A DNA stretch of 9,660 bases from Pseudomonadota bacterium (GCA_021783895.1 JAJXTJ010000018.1:1-9660), one strand, 5' to 3'. Positions 1-9,580 are shown, counted from the stretch's first letter. Made by a program: numbers and translations. Notes: a model not told the origin generated them from the letters alone.

Positions 1-1980
1 GAGCACCCGGACAACTGGCTGCGCTATGGCAATCCGTGGGAATTCCCGCGCCCGGAAGTGCTGTATCCGGTGAAATTTTACGGCAGGATACTGGAATACG
101 TCAGTGAGGACGGCAAGCTGCACCACCACTGGGTGGATACCGAGGATGTCATGGCGATGGCCTACGACACACCGGTGCCGGGCTACGGCGGCAAATCGGT
201 GAACAACATGCGGCTGTGGTCGGCCAAATCGTCGAGGGACTTCGATCTGAAATATTTCAACGAGGGCAACTACATCAAGGCGGTGGAGGACAAGAACGAG
301 TCCGAAAACCTGTCCAAGGTGCTCTACCCCAATGACACCACGGTGATGGGGCGAGAGCTGCGCCTGAAGCAGCAGTATTTTTTCGTCAGCGCCTCGCTAC
401 AGGACATGCTTTACCGCTTCGATAAATTCCATAAAAATTTCGATGAATTGCCTGACAAGGTGGCGATTCAGCTCAACGACACCCACCCCTCAATCGCGAT
501 TCCCGAGCTGATGCGCATCCTGCGGGATCTTTACCACCTCGACTGGGATCGTGCCTGGAACATCGTCACCCGCACCATCTCCTACACCAACCACACGCTC
601 ATGCCGGAAGCGCTGGAAACCTGGCCGGTGAAGCTGTTCGAGGCGATCCTGCCGCGCCATCTGGAAATCATCTACGAAATCAACCAGCACTTCCTGAATG
701 ATGTCCTCCACCGCCATCCCGGCGATGTGGAACTACTGAAACGCATGTCCATCATCGATGAAGACAACGGGCGGCGCATCCGCATGGCGCACCTGGCCAT
801 CGTCGGCAGCCATCAGGTGAACGGCGTGGCGAAAATCCACACCGAACTGATGCGACAGACCATCTTCGCCGACTTCGACCGCTTCTATCCCGGCAGGATC
901 ATCAACATCACCAACGGCATCACCCCGCGCCGCTGGCTCAACCAGGCCAATCCCGGCCTGGCCGGACTGATCAAGGAGCACATCGGCAGCGACTGGATCA
1001 CCGACCTGGAACAGCTCGGCAAGCTCGCCAGGTTTGCCTCCGACAAAACCTTTCAGGACAAATTCCGCGCCGTGAACCGGGTGAACAAGGAAAATCTTGC
1101 GCTGATTATCAAGAACAAGCTGGGCATCACGGTCAACCCCGCCTCGATGTTCGACGTGCAGATCAAGCGCATCCACGAATACAAGCGGCAACTGCTCAAC
1201 CTGCTCCATATCGTCACCCTGTACAACCGCATCCGAGCCAATCCGGCGGTCGACCGGGTGCCGCGCACCGTGATCTTCAGCGGCAAGGCGGCCCCAGGTT
1301 ATACGCGAGCCAAACTGATCATCAAGCTGATCAACGACGTGGCGGACATCGTCAACAATGACCCGGCCGCAAGGGATCTGCTCAAGGTGGTGTACATTCC
1401 CAATTACGGTGTAACCACCGCCTCGGAAATCATTCCCGCAGCGGATATTTCCGAACAGATTTCCACCGCCGGCACCGAAGCCTCGGGCACCGGCAACATG
1501 AAGCTCGCCTTGAACGGTGCGCTGACGATCGGCACCCTGGATGGGGCCAACATCGAGATCCGCGACGAAGTCGGCGCGGACAATATTTTCATTTTCGGGC
1601 TGAATGCGGCGGAAATCACCGAACTGCGGAACAAGGGCTATAACCCCTGGGATTACTGCCACGGCAACGAGGAGCTGCGGCAGGTACTGGAGATGATCGG
1701 ATCAGGCTTTTTTTCGCCGGACGAGCCTGGCCGCTTCCGTCCGATCGTCGAAGCGTTGACTGACGGTGGCGACCATTACATGCTGCTCGCCGACTACGCC
1801 GCCTACGTTGAGTGCCATGAAAAAATCGAAACGCTCTACCGCAACCCCGCAGAGTGGGCGCGCAAGACGATCCTCAATGTGGCGGGCATGGGGAAGTTCT
1901 CCAGCGATCGCACCATCAGGGAATACGCGGAAAAAATCTGGGGGGTTAAATCCGTGCTGAGTGAGCTTGGTGATGGGTGA
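1..1980 (+). CDS. glgP: Glycogen (alpha-glucan) phosphorylase, 5' end outside the window
   Basis: Cytosolic GT35 enzyme that releases glucose 1-phosphate from alpha-1,4-glucan using phosphate and pyridoxal phosphate. The reading frame is open from base 1, and its first residues (DNWLRYGNPWE) match an internal family motif, so a GTG at position 58 is not the real start. The 659 residues present compare with about 815-840 for the family, so roughly 160-180 N-terminal residues are missing because of the window edge. Visible family blocks, by window residue: NITNGITPRRWL near 302, DVQIKRIHEYKRQ near 385, GKAAPGYTRAK near 424, and the cofactor signature EASGTGNMK with the PLP-binding lysine at about residue 501 (bases 1501-1503). 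NIFIFGL follows. No frameshift or missing key residue is seen. It ends in TGA and converges on pilR, 41 bases away. Identification is secure; substrate preference (glycogen or maltodextrin) cannot be told from this fragment. Confidence 0.96.
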   Translation, partial: EHPDNWLRYGNPWEFPRPEVLYPVKFYGRILEYVSEDGKLHHHWVDTEDVMAMAYDTPVPGYGGKSVNNMRLWSAKSSRDFDLKYFNEGNYIKAVEDKNESENLSKVLYPNDTTVMGRELRLKQQYFFVSASLQDMLYRFDKFHKNFDELPDKVAIQLNDTHPSIAIPELMRILRDLYHLDWDRAWNIVTRTISYTNHTLMPEALETWPVKLFEAILPRHLEIIYEINQHFLNDVLHRHPGDVELLKRMSIIDEDNGRRIRMAHLAIVGSHQVNGVAKIHTELMRQTIFADFDRFYPGRIINITNGITPRRWLNQANPGLAGLIKEHIGSDWITDLEQLGKLARFASDKTFQDKFRAVNRVNKENLALIIKNKLGITVNPASMFDVQIKRIHEYKRQLLNLLHIVTLYNRIRANPAVDRVPRTVIFSGKAAPGYTRAKLIIKLINDVADIVNNDPAARDLLKVVYIPNYGVTTASEIIPAADISEQISTAGTEASGTGNMKLALNGALTIGTLDGANIEIRDEVGADNIFIFGLNAAEITELRNKGYNPWDYCHGNEELRQVLEMIGSGFFSPDEPGRFRPIVEALTDGGDHYMLLADYAAYVECHEKIETLYRNPAEWARKTILNVAGMGKFSSDRTIREYAEKIWGVKSVLSELGDG

Positions 1981-2008
1981 TGCAGAAAGTTATCCCTTTC
2001 CCCATCAC
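1970..2008. other. Possible hairpin between the convergent glgP and pilR ends
   Basis: GTGATGGG (1970-1977, over the glgP stop) is perfectly complementary to CCCATCAC (2001-2008). Inside it GAAAG (1985-1989) pairs with CTTTC (1996-2000) around a TTATCC loop, leaving a 7-base bulge on one side. It sits where a bidirectional terminator would be expected for two converging genes. Neither strand has a T-run after the stem, so it is not a standard intrinsic terminator; the call is a structure only. Confidence 0.35.
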
Positions 2009-2021
2009 TCATACCCCATTG

Positions 2022-3362
2022 CTAATCCATTCCCAGCCGCTCCAGCCGGTATCTCAAGGCCCGGAAGGTGATGCCGAGCAGCTTGGCCGCCGCAGTTTTG
2101 TTGTAGCGCGTCTTTTCCAGCGCGCCCATGATCGCCTCTTTTTCCATGACGTCGAGATATTCTGGCAGCGGCAGGCCCTTCAGCCGTGCTACGTCTTTCT
2201 GCGGCTTTGCCGCGAGTTGCAAATCCTCGCGACATATCTCGCCCCCCGTGGTCAGCGCCATCGCCCGCTCCAGGATATTTTCCAGCTCGCGCACGTTGCC
2301 CGGAAAATCATATTCTTGCAGCTCCTTCAGCGCCGCCAGGCTCAACTTGGGCGGCACCGTATCCGGGCTCGCCATTTTCCTGAGCATCTCCCTGGCCAGC
2401 AGCGGGATATCGTCGGTGATTTCACGCAGCGTCGGCATTTTCAGCACGATCACGTTGAGCCGGTAAAACAGGTCCTGGCGAAATTTCCCGCTTTCCACGC
2501 ATAGCCCGATATCCTGGTGGGTGGCGCTGATAATGCGCACGTCAACGGGCTCTTCCTGGGTAGCACCCACCTTGCGCACCATTTTTTCCTGGATGACACG
2601 CAGCAGTTTCACTTGCATCGGCAAGGGCAGGTCCGCTACCTCATCAAGGAACAGGGTGCCGCTGCTGGCCGCCTGGAAAAAACCTTCCTTGTCCTGGTTG
2701 GCGCCGGTAAAAGCGCCCTTTTTGTAGCCGAAAAACTCGCTTTCCATCAGATTTTCGGGAATCGCGCCGCAGTTGACTGCGACGAAGGGAGCCTCGCCAC
2801 GCGGGCCATTGAGATGGAGTAACCGCGCCGCCAGTTCCTTGCCGCTGCCCGACTCTCCGGCGATGTGGACCGGAGCCTGACTTCGCGCCAGCTTCGCTAT
2901 CAACTGACGGGTTTGCTGCATCGGGGGCGAGTCGCCAAGCAACACGGGGTGGTCGTTACTGAAATTTTCGCCGGTTTTTTTCGGTTGCCCGTCACGAGAC
3001 AGTTTTAGCGCGGAATTGACCAGCGCACGCAACTGGGTCAGGGAAACCGGCTTGGACAGGTAATCGAAGGCACCCGCCTTGAGCGCGGCAACCGCGTTTT
3101 CAGCGCTGCCATAGGCGGTGATCACCGCCACCGGCGTACCGGGATAGTCCTTGATCACATGTTCCAGAAGGCCCAGCCCATCGCCATCCGGCAGCCGCAT
3201 ATCGGTCAGACACAGATCGTAGGCCTGCTTGCGCAGATACTGTTCGGCCAGGAACGTGCTGGATGCCGTATCGGCCTCCAGCCCCATGCGCTGTAGAGTC
3301 AGCGCCAGGAGTTCACGAATGTCCGCCTCATCGTCCACCACCAGAACGCGGCGAGGCGGCAT
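2022..3362 (-). CDS. pilR: PilR, sigma-54-dependent response regulator of type IV pili
   Basis: NtrC-family activator, expected to be phosphorylated by PilS and to switch on sigma-54 promoters such as pilA. Residues 1-120 form a receiver domain with acidic pair D10-D11, phospho-acceptor D54 (LTDMRLP), T82 and K104. The central AAA+ domain has Walker A GESGSGKE (169-176), the sigma-54 contact loop GAFTGA (216-221), Walker B GTLFLDE (235-241) and FPGNVREL (353-360). A C-terminal Fis-type helix-turn-helix ends the protein (NKTAAAKLLGITFRALRYRL, 421-440). I chose the ATG at 3362: it gives 446 residues, near the 445 of Pseudomonas aeruginosa PilR, begins right before the receiver fold and has GAGGG four bases upstream. 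An in-frame ATG at 3437 would add 25 residues and overlap pilS, without a good ribosome site. Adjacent pilS supports PilR over other NtrC-type regulators. The target pilin gene is not in the window. Confidence 0.93.
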   Translation of the reverse strand: MPPRRVLVVDDEADIRELLALTLQRMGLEADTASSTFLAEQYLRKQAYDLCLTDMRLPDGDGLGLLEHVIKDYPGTPVAVITAYGSAENAVAALKAGAFDYLSKPVSLTQLRALVNSALKLSRDGQPKKTGENFSNDHPVLLGDSPPMQQTRQLIAKLARSQAPVHIAGESGSGKELAARLLHLNGPRGEAPFVAVNCGAIPENLMESEFFGYKKGAFTGANQDKEGFFQAASSGTLFLDEVADLPLPMQVKLLRVIQEKMVRKVGATQEEPVDVRIISATHQDIGLCVESGKFRQDLFYRLNVIVLKMPTLREITDDIPLLAREMLRKMASPDTVPPKLSLAALKELQEYDFPGNVRELENILERAMALTTGGEICREDLQLAAKPQKDVARLKGLPLPEYLDVMEKEAIMGALEKTRYNKTAAAKLLGITFRALRYRLERLGMD

Positions 3363-3366
3363 GGCA

Positions 3367-3371
3367 CCCTC
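3367..3371 (-). promoter_or_regulatory. Ribosome binding site deciding the pilR start
   Basis: On the minus strand GAGGG lies four bases before the ATG at 3362. The alternative upstream ATG at 3437 has nothing comparable, which favours the shorter PilR. Confidence 0.5.
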
Positions 3372-3417
3372 ACTTTCAGGTATGGTAACTTGCGGCTTAC
3401 GGCTCAATATATTCTCC

Positions 3418-5046
3418 CTATGCGTGCGTTCTTTCATCCGCTGGCAGTTTCCCACTTGCGGGGAGGCCAATTCTGAACCGGGCGCCCTGTCCGGTTTCAA
3501 CATAACCCAGCAGGGCTCCATTGGCATCACACAGCTCGCGAGCGATATAAAGCCCGAGCCCGGTGCCGGTGCTGTCGGTGGTGGAAAAGGGTTCGAACAT
3601 CTGGGCGTGCAACGCCTCCGCAACACCCGGCCCATCGTCACTCACGTCCAATTGTACAATATTCCCCGACCGTGAAAGCGCCGCGCTCAAGCGGATACTG
3701 CCTTCCTGCTGGCGACAATAGCGCCAGGCATTGCGGCACAGGTTCCACAGCACCTGGTCGAGATGCTGGCGATCGAAGCGCACTGTCAGTTTCTCTTTCA
3801 CCTCCAGAACAACCGTCCCGGCTGGAATTTTTTCGGTCTGACAAAAGAACTCGACGAATTGGTGCAAGGTCGCATCCAGATCCAGCACTTCCGGCATGGC
3901 GCGGTCCCTGCGGTTAAGCTGCAAGACATCCTGAACCATCCGGTCGAGGCGATGGGTGTTGTCATGAATGATCTGCAACAGCCGCGTCTGGGTCGCATCC
4001 TTGCCGGGCTCTTCCTGCAACAATTCAGTCGCATGATTGATCGCGCTCAGGGGATTGCGAATCTCATGCGCGATGTTGGCCGTCAACCTGCCCAGCGCCG
4101 CCAGCTTTAACTGCTGCGCCCGTTCCTGCGTCAGGCTCAGGTCCTCCAGAAAAATCACCGCACCCAACGCCTCATCCCCGCCAATCGCGGTAAAGCGCAC
4201 CTGAATCCGCATTCCGGTGGCCGGCACGGTCAGTTCGAATCGATCATTGCCCGGGTCTGCATGCCAGCGCTGCAGGCACTCGGATAAGGCGGGGAAATAG
4301 TCGTTGAGGATGAGCCCGCTCCAGATCACTGACGGCTTTCCCAGCAATTTCTCGGCTTCGCCATTGCGCTGACGCACCCGCCCATGCTCGTCTACCACCA
4401 GCACGCCGTCCTGCATATCCTGAATCACCAGCTGGTTGACCTGGGCCAGGTTGGCAAGGTCGATGCTCTGCTTCTGCGCCAGCTTCTCAGTCACAGCCAG
4501 GCGTTTGGTCAGAACAAAGGCCAGCCCGGCGATAGCGAAAAATCCCATACTGGTCAGGCTGGTTTGCAGATAATCCCTGGCGCTTCCCGACAGCACCAGC
4601 ACCTGATAGGTCTGCTCGAGCAAAAGCATGATGCTCGCCATCGCGGCATGAAACATTGCCAGGCGGCCACGGCTAACCATCCCGGTGGCTACCAGCGGCC
4701 CCAGCAGGATCAGCCCAAGGCCGCTCTGAATACCCCCGCTGGCATACATCAGCAGCACGATAAACACAATATCCGCACTCACTTGGACACTCAGGAGCAA
4801 ATTGAAGCGCGGCCATCGAATATCGATTGGCACGATCATCAACGCCGCAAAGACCACGTAAGCAATGCTGGTGGCGTAGAACAAGGTGGGGTTGTAGGCG
4901 CCAAGGGTGTTGATGACGCCGAACAGAGTATAGGCGACGGCAAAAGTGCCAGCGAGGGTCAGCCGGAAAAGATTGAAATAGCGGAGAGACCGCCAGTATG
5001 CATCAGGTTGAGGTGTGACCCGAACCTGTAGCAAATCTGTCAGCAT
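3418..5046 (-). CDS. pilS: PilS, membrane sensor histidine kinase of type IV pili
   Basis: Inner-membrane kinase that phosphorylates PilR; in Pseudomonas aeruginosa PilS monitors pilin in the membrane. The 542 residues (about 530 in that species) start with an N-terminal region carrying about six hydrophobic segments (roughly 25-47, 54-73, 82-104, 109-124, 128-150, 165-180). Next come a short linker helix and a PAS-like domain (about 205-305, DMQDGVLVVDEHGRV). The dimerisation domain has the phospho-acceptor histidine H327 in AHEIRNPL. The ATPase domain shows the N box WNLCRNA (434-440), the G1 box DVSDDGPGV (467-475) and the G2 box GTGLGL (494-499). All key boxes are intact. It begins at an ATG only 6 bases after the upstream small gene, with no strong Shine-Dalgarno, which suggests translational coupling, and ends 55 bases before the chosen pilR start. 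The six-helix sensor plus the neighbouring pilR make PilS the best call over other NtrB-like kinases. Confidence 0.93.
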   Translation of the reverse strand: MLTDLLQVRVTPQPDAYWRSLRYFNLFRLTLAGTFAVAYTLFGVINTLGAYNPTLFYATSIAYVVFAALMIVPIDIRWPRFNLLLSVQVSADIVFIVLLMYASGGIQSGLGLILLGPLVATGMVSRGRLAMFHAAMASIMLLLEQTYQVLVLSGSARDYLQTSLTSMGFFAIAGLAFVLTKRLAVTEKLAQKQSIDLANLAQVNQLVIQDMQDGVLVVDEHGRVRQRNGEAEKLLGKPSVIWSGLILNDYFPALSECLQRWHADPGNDRFELTVPATGMRIQVRFTAIGGDEALGAVIFLEDLSLTQERAQQLKLAALGRLTANIAHEIRNPLSAINHATELLQEEPGKDATQTRLLQIIHDNTHRLDRMVQDVLQLNRRDRAMPEVLDLDATLHQFVEFFCQTEKIPAGTVVLEVKEKLTVRFDRQHLDQVLWNLCRNAWRYCRQQEGSIRLSAALSRSGNIVQLDVSDDGPGVAEALHAQMFEPFSTTDSTGTGLGLYIARELCDANGALLGYVETGQGARFRIGLPASGKLPADERTHA

Positions 5047-5052
5047 TAAGAA

Positions 5053-5277
5053 TTACTTCTGGTGGAATTGGCGATGCTCATTGGTGCAAAAATACTCACC
5101 GTGACTGACGATGCTTTCGCTCTTCGGCAGATGCACTCCACATTGGACGCAACGCACCATATCCTCGCCGATTTCATTTTTTTGCGCGGATTCCCGCTTG
5201 ACCGAGTGGCCAGAGTTTTTGACGAGCCGGTAAACAATCCAGGCGCCCAGAACAAGAAGTATCAGTTTGATCAACAT
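5053..5277 (-). CDS. PP0621-like small membrane-anchored cysteine protein
   Basis: A 74-residue protein with one N-terminal hydrophobic helix (about residues 2-18, LIKLILLVLGAWIVYRLV), a charged linker, then C43-x2-C46 and C64-x3-H68. The cysteine/histidine spacing looks like a small zinc-binding knuckle behind a membrane anchor; metal binding is inferred, not shown. The layout resembles proteins annotated PP0621 family, of unknown function, which I recall as frequent neighbours of pilS in proteobacteria. The ATG at 5277 is preceded by GGGGGTGGG; a GTG directly upstream at 5280 would add one residue. It lies 6 bases before pilS on the same strand, so the two are very probably co-transcribed. 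A role in pilus signalling is only a guess from position. Confidence 0.8.
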   Translation of the reverse strand: MLIKLILLVLGAWIVYRLVKNSGHSVKRESAQKNEIGEDMVRCVQCGVHLPKSESIVSHGEYFCTNEHRQFHQK

Positions 5278-5329
5278 CACCCCACCCCCGTCAACGAGGC
5301 GCCTCAGGGTTCAAGATTCGGACATGAAT

Positions 5330-5406
5330 TGGTCGGGGTGAGAGGATTCGAACCTCCGGCCTCTGCGTCCCGAACGCAGCGCTCCACCAGGCTGAGCTAC
5401 ACCCCG
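5330..5406 (-). tRNA. tRNA-Pro, anticodon CGG
   Basis: All four arms can be drawn on the minus strand. The acceptor stem CGGGGTG (5' end at 5406) pairs perfectly with CACCCCG, followed by discriminator A and an encoded CCA (5330-5332). The D arm is GCTC/GAGC, the anticodon stem CTGCG/CGCAG with loop TTCGGGA giving anticodon CGG (reads CCG), and the T loop is TTCGAAT. The C1-G72 pair is typical of bacterial proline tRNA. It lies 12 bases after the ispB stop and 52 bases before the PP0621-like gene, on the same strand as both. Confidence 0.97.
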
Positions 5407-5418
5407 CTTTATTTTTTT

Positions 5419-6387
5419 TCAGTAGCTTCGCGTTACCGAAAAGTCCGCCAATTGTAGCAAAGATTCCTTGTATTTTGAATGAGGCAGATGCGAAATCGCC
5501 TCGCATGCCACTCGGGCCTCAGCCTTCGCCTGGCTTTTCGCGTAATCCAGCGCGCCGGTATCGCGGATCGCGACCATCACCGCATCCAGTTCGCTCAGGC
5601 CGCCATGCTCGATCGCCCGGCGGATCACCTCTGCTTGCTGCGGCGTGCCGTTTTTCATGGCATAGATCAGGGGCAGCGTAGGTTTTCCCTCGGCCAGATC
5701 ATCACCGACGTTCTTGCCGGTTTCGGCATGGTTGCCGGAATAATCCAGCACGTCATCGATCAACTGGAACGCCGTCCCCATGCGCATCCCATAGACTGCC
5801 ATGGCCTCCTCGTCGGCCATGGCGGCATTGCCTAGAACTGCACCGAGACGGGTGGCGGCCTCGAACAGCTTGGCGGTTTTGTAGTGAATCACCTGGAGAT
5901 AGCGCGCCTCGTCGATGTCCGCGTCATTACAGTTCAGCAACTGCAGCACTTCGCCCTCGGCGATGACGTTGGTAGCGTCAGCCAGCACTTCCATCACGCG
6001 CATGCTGCCCGCCCCGACCATCATCTGAAAAGCCCTGGAATAGAGGAAGTCGCCAACGAGAACGCTGGCGGCGTTGCCGAACAGGGCATTGGCTGTGGCG
6101 TTGCCGCGCCGCAGGTTCGATTCGTCCACCACATCGTCATGCAGCAAGGTAGCGGTATGAATGAATTCGACCACTGCGGCCAGGACGTGATGATAACCGC
6201 CGGAATAGCCGAACGCGCCCGCCGACAGCAGCACCAGCGCGGGACGCAGACGCTTGCCGCCGCTGTTGATGATGTATTCGCTGATCTGGCGGATCAGCAC
6301 GACTTCGGAATAGAGCCGCTTGCGGATGACTTCATCCACGGCTAGCATGTCCGATTCGATGGGACTGCGAATGGCTTCCAGCGACAC
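5419..6387 (-). CDS. ispB: IspB, polyprenyl (octaprenyl) diphosphate synthase
   Basis: Cytosolic trans-prenyltransferase that extends farnesyl diphosphate with isopentenyl diphosphate to make the ubiquinone side chain. The 322 residues align end to end with E. coli IspB (323). Visible motifs are GGKRLRP (43-49), which binds diphosphate, the first aspartate-rich motif DDVVD (84-88), the conserved block GNAASVLVGDFLYSRAFQMM (104-123), and the second aspartate-rich motif DDVLD (211-215), followed by KNVGDDLAEGKPTLPL (225-240). Both metal-binding aspartate clusters are complete. The start is a GTG at 6387; it is chosen because residues MSLEAI match the E. coli start region, whereas the next ATG (residue 14) would cut into the family N-terminus. 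The ribosome site ahead of it is weak. Product chain length (C40) is inferred from similarity. The gene runs divergently from rplU, as is common in proteobacteria. Confidence 0.95.
   Translation of the reverse strand: MSLEAIRSPIESDMLAVDEVIRKRLYSEVVLIRQISEYIINSGGKRLRPALVLLSAGAFGYSGGYHHVLAAVVEFIHTATLLHDDVVDESNLRRGNATANALFGNAASVLVGDFLYSRAFQMMVGAGSMRVMEVLADATNVIAEGEVLQLLNCNDADIDEARYLQVIHYKTAKLFEAATRLGAVLGNAAMADEEAMAVYGMRMGTAFQLIDDVLDYSGNHAETGKNVGDDLAEGKPTLPLIYAMKNGTPQQAEVIRRAIEHGGLSELDAVMVAIRDTGALDYAKSQAKAEARVACEAISHLPHSKYKESLLQLADFSVTRSY
5451..5479 (-). promoter_or_regulatory. Candidate promoter for tRNA-Pro inside the ispB 3' end
   Basis: On the minus strand TTCAAA (5474-5479, 4 of 6 matches to the -35 consensus) stands 17 bases before TACAAT (5451-5456, 5 of 6 to the -10). 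A GC-rich stretch (GGCGG) follows. Transcription would begin near 5444, about 38 bases ahead of the mature tRNA. It overlaps the end of the ispB coding sequence. Read by eye; moderate support only. Confidence 0.45.
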
Positions 6388-6419
6388 AGAAAATCCAGAG
6401 GTTGGGTGAAAAAGGGCTA

Positions 6420-6449
6420 ATGGTAGGAACGAGGACGATTCGGTGTCAA
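6420..6449 (-). promoter_or_regulatory. Candidate sigma-70 promoter of ispB
   Basis: On the minus strand a perfect -35 TTGACA (6444-6449) is followed after 18 bases by TACCAT (6420-6425, 4 of 6 to the -10). Transcription would start near 6413, leaving a leader of about 25 bases before the GTG. The perfect -35 is the main support. Confidence 0.55.
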
Positions 6450-6485
6450 GTTTTTCCAGCCCTGCCCCTGATTTCTAAACAATAT

Positions 6486-6515
6486 TTAACCCCCGTCACG
6501 AAATTCTGGTACAAT
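6486..6515 (+). promoter_or_regulatory. Candidate promoter of rplU-rpmA with an extended -10
   Basis: TACAAT (6510-6515) is preceded by TG one base away (TGGTACAAT), an extended -10 element. A weaker -35, TTAACC (6486-6491), lies 18 bases upstream. The start would be near 6522, about 30 bases before the rplU ATG. Together with the opposing ispB promoter it makes 6388-6551 a divergent control region; nothing else recognisable lies in this spacer. Confidence 0.6.
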
Positions 6516-6551
6516 CGCGTTCTTTTTTAAAAGTTAAGTGTGGAGCTCAAT

Positions 6552-6866
6552 ATGTACGCGGTCATAAAAACCGGTGGCAAACAATATCGCGTTGCCCCTG
6601 GCGAAAAATTGAAAATAGAACAGATACCGGCAGACATTGGCAGCGAAATCGTACTGGATCAGATATTAATGGTTGCAGACGGTGAAGCGGTCACGGTAGG
6701 GACGCCCCTGATAATCGGCGCTACGGTCAAAGCGACGGTAGTCGCGCATGGTCGCGGCGATAAGGTGCAGATTTTTAAAATGCGTCGCCGCAAGCACTAC
6801 CAGAAACATCAGGGACACCGTCAGAACTATACCGAGATCCGCATTGACGGCATCGCGGCACAGTAA
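6552..6866 (+). CDS. rplU: 50S ribosomal protein L21
   Basis: Component of the large ribosomal subunit that binds 23S rRNA. The 104 residues are close to the 103 of E. coli L21. The start [14 protein letters not shown] and the basic C-terminal segment [15 protein letters not shown], ending in the TEIRIDGI tail, are diagnostic. The ATG at 6552 has GGAG (6542-6545) six bases upstream; a GTG at 6540 in the same frame would add four residues and destroy that spacing. It is followed 12 bases later by rpmA, and the rpmA ribosome site overlaps its stop codon, so the two are one operon. Confidence 0.98.
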   Translation: MYAVIKTGGKQYRVAPGEKLKIEQIPADIGSEIVLDQILMVADGEAVTVGTPLIIGATVKATVVAHGRGDKVQIFKMRRRKHYQKHQGHRQNYTEIRIDGIAAQ

Positions 6867-6878
6867 GGAGAATTAACC

Positions 6879-7136
6879 ATGGCACATAAAAAAGCAGGCG
6901 GCAGTGTACGCAACGGTCGCGACTCTCATTCCAAGCGTCTGGGCGTGAAGCGCTACGGCGGCGAACTGGTTTCCGCCGGCAGCATCATCGTGCGTCAGCG
7001 CGGCACCCAGATGTACGCCGGCGACAACGTCGGCATGGGCAAGGATCACACCTTGTTCGCCAAGGTGTCCGGCACCATCAGCTTCGCCATCAAGGGCGCG
7101 GCAAGGCATCAAGTGGTTACCATCACCCCGGCTTAA
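6879..7136 (+). CDS. rpmA: 50S ribosomal protein L27
   Basis: Large-subunit protein whose N-terminal tail reaches the peptidyl transferase centre. The 85 residues match the E. coli length. It opens with MAHKKAGGS and carries [43 protein letters not shown], all family-typical. There is no N-terminal extension before the AHKK tail, so the processing seen in Firmicutes is not expected. Residue 10 is valine where I would expect serine or threonine (GGSVRNG), a small oddity. AAGGAG (6865-6870) overlaps the rplU stop and stands eight bases before the ATG. A strong terminator follows. Confidence 0.98.
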   Translation: MAHKKAGGSVRNGRDSHSKRLGVKRYGGELVSAGSIIVRQRGTQMYAGDNVGMGKDHTLFAKVSGTISFAIKGAARHQVVTITPA

Positions 7137-7161
7137 ACCCGCCGGGAAGTGGAGCCTTTAG

Positions 7162-7191
7162 GCCCTATCAAACGATAGGGCTTTTTTATTT
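7162..7191 (+). terminator. Intrinsic terminator after rpmA
   Basis: GCCCTATC (7162-7169) and GATAGGGC (7174-7181) form a perfect 8-base-pair stem with an AAAC loop, followed directly by TTTTTTATTT. It lies 25 bases after the rpmA stop and should end most rplU-rpmA transcripts before obg. Confidence 0.92.
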
Positions 7192-7195
7192 CAAG

Positions 7196-9437
<2,242 letters not shown>

Positions 9438-9449
<12 letters not shown>

Positions 9450-9481
9450 AAGAGCCGCACTAAATTGCGGTGAAGACTAAC
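9438..9481 (+). repeat. Tandem repeat copy 1
   Basis: First copy of a 44-45 base direct repeat running from GTGCTGCTCTG to CTAAC. It differs from copy 2 by two substitutions and one inserted T, over about 45 aligned positions. It includes the proB stop codon. Confidence 0.85.
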
Positions 9482-9502
9482 CTTCTGCGAAGCATAAGGT
9501 TA
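9478..9502 (+). repeat. Small perfect hairpin between the two repeat copies
   Basis: TAACCTT (9478-9484) pairs with AAGGTTA (9496-9502). After a C/T mismatch the stem continues with TGC/GCA around a GAA loop. No T-run follows. Confidence 0.6.
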
Positions 9503-9523
9503 AGCCGGAACCACAATTTGTGC

Positions 9524-9568
9524 GTGCTGCTCTGTAAAGAGCCGCACCAAATTGCGGTGAAGGCTAAC
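9524..9568 (+). repeat. Tandem repeat copy 2, also hairpin-forming
   Basis: Second copy, offset 86-87 bases from copy 1. With the preceding bases it forms an equivalent hairpin: left arm 9514-9533 and right arm 9538-9554 (AGAGCCGCACCAAATTG), with a three-base bulge on the left. Both arms changed from the copy 1 sequence, yet pairing is largely kept. One extra T removes the TGA stop found in copy 1. Confidence 0.82.
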
Positions 9569-9580
9569 GTTATGCCAGAG

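Noticed and set aside
733..1662. 309-codon open frame on the minus strand opposite glgP
   Set aside because: glgP has unmistakable family motifs through this stretch; the long antisense frame follows from GC-rich third positions and its translation has no recognisable fold.
1977..2504. 175-codon plus-strand frame following glgP
   Set aside because: Antisense to the PilR C-terminal and AAA+ domains, which are clearly the real coding sequence.
4384..5031. 215-codon plus-strand frame opposite pilS
   Set aside because: It mirrors the pilS membrane and PAS region; very rich in Q and H with no ribosome site, typical of an antisense shadow.
5296..5305. Terminator after tRNA-Pro at the palindrome GAGGCGCCTC
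   Set aside because: The palindrome leaves almost no loop and no T-run follows on the minus strand.
5330..5406. tRNA-Pro as a phage or island attachment site
   Set aside because: No integrase, no direct repeat of the tRNA 3' end and no change in composition nearby; the flanks are conserved core genes.
9453..9470. Sigma-54 -24/-12 promoter or NtrC-type site in CCGCACTAAATTGCGG
   Set aside because: The -24 half lacks TGG and the spacing to TTGC is one base short; the half-sites are not a true inverted TGCACC/GGTGCA pair. The hairpin explains the symmetry better.
9476..9506. Integron attC-like site (TAAC...GTTAAGC)
   Set aside because: The right core fits GTTRRRY, but the left box GACTAAC misses the consensus at one base and the whole palindrome is about 25-30 bases, far shorter than known attC sites; no integrase or cassette is present.
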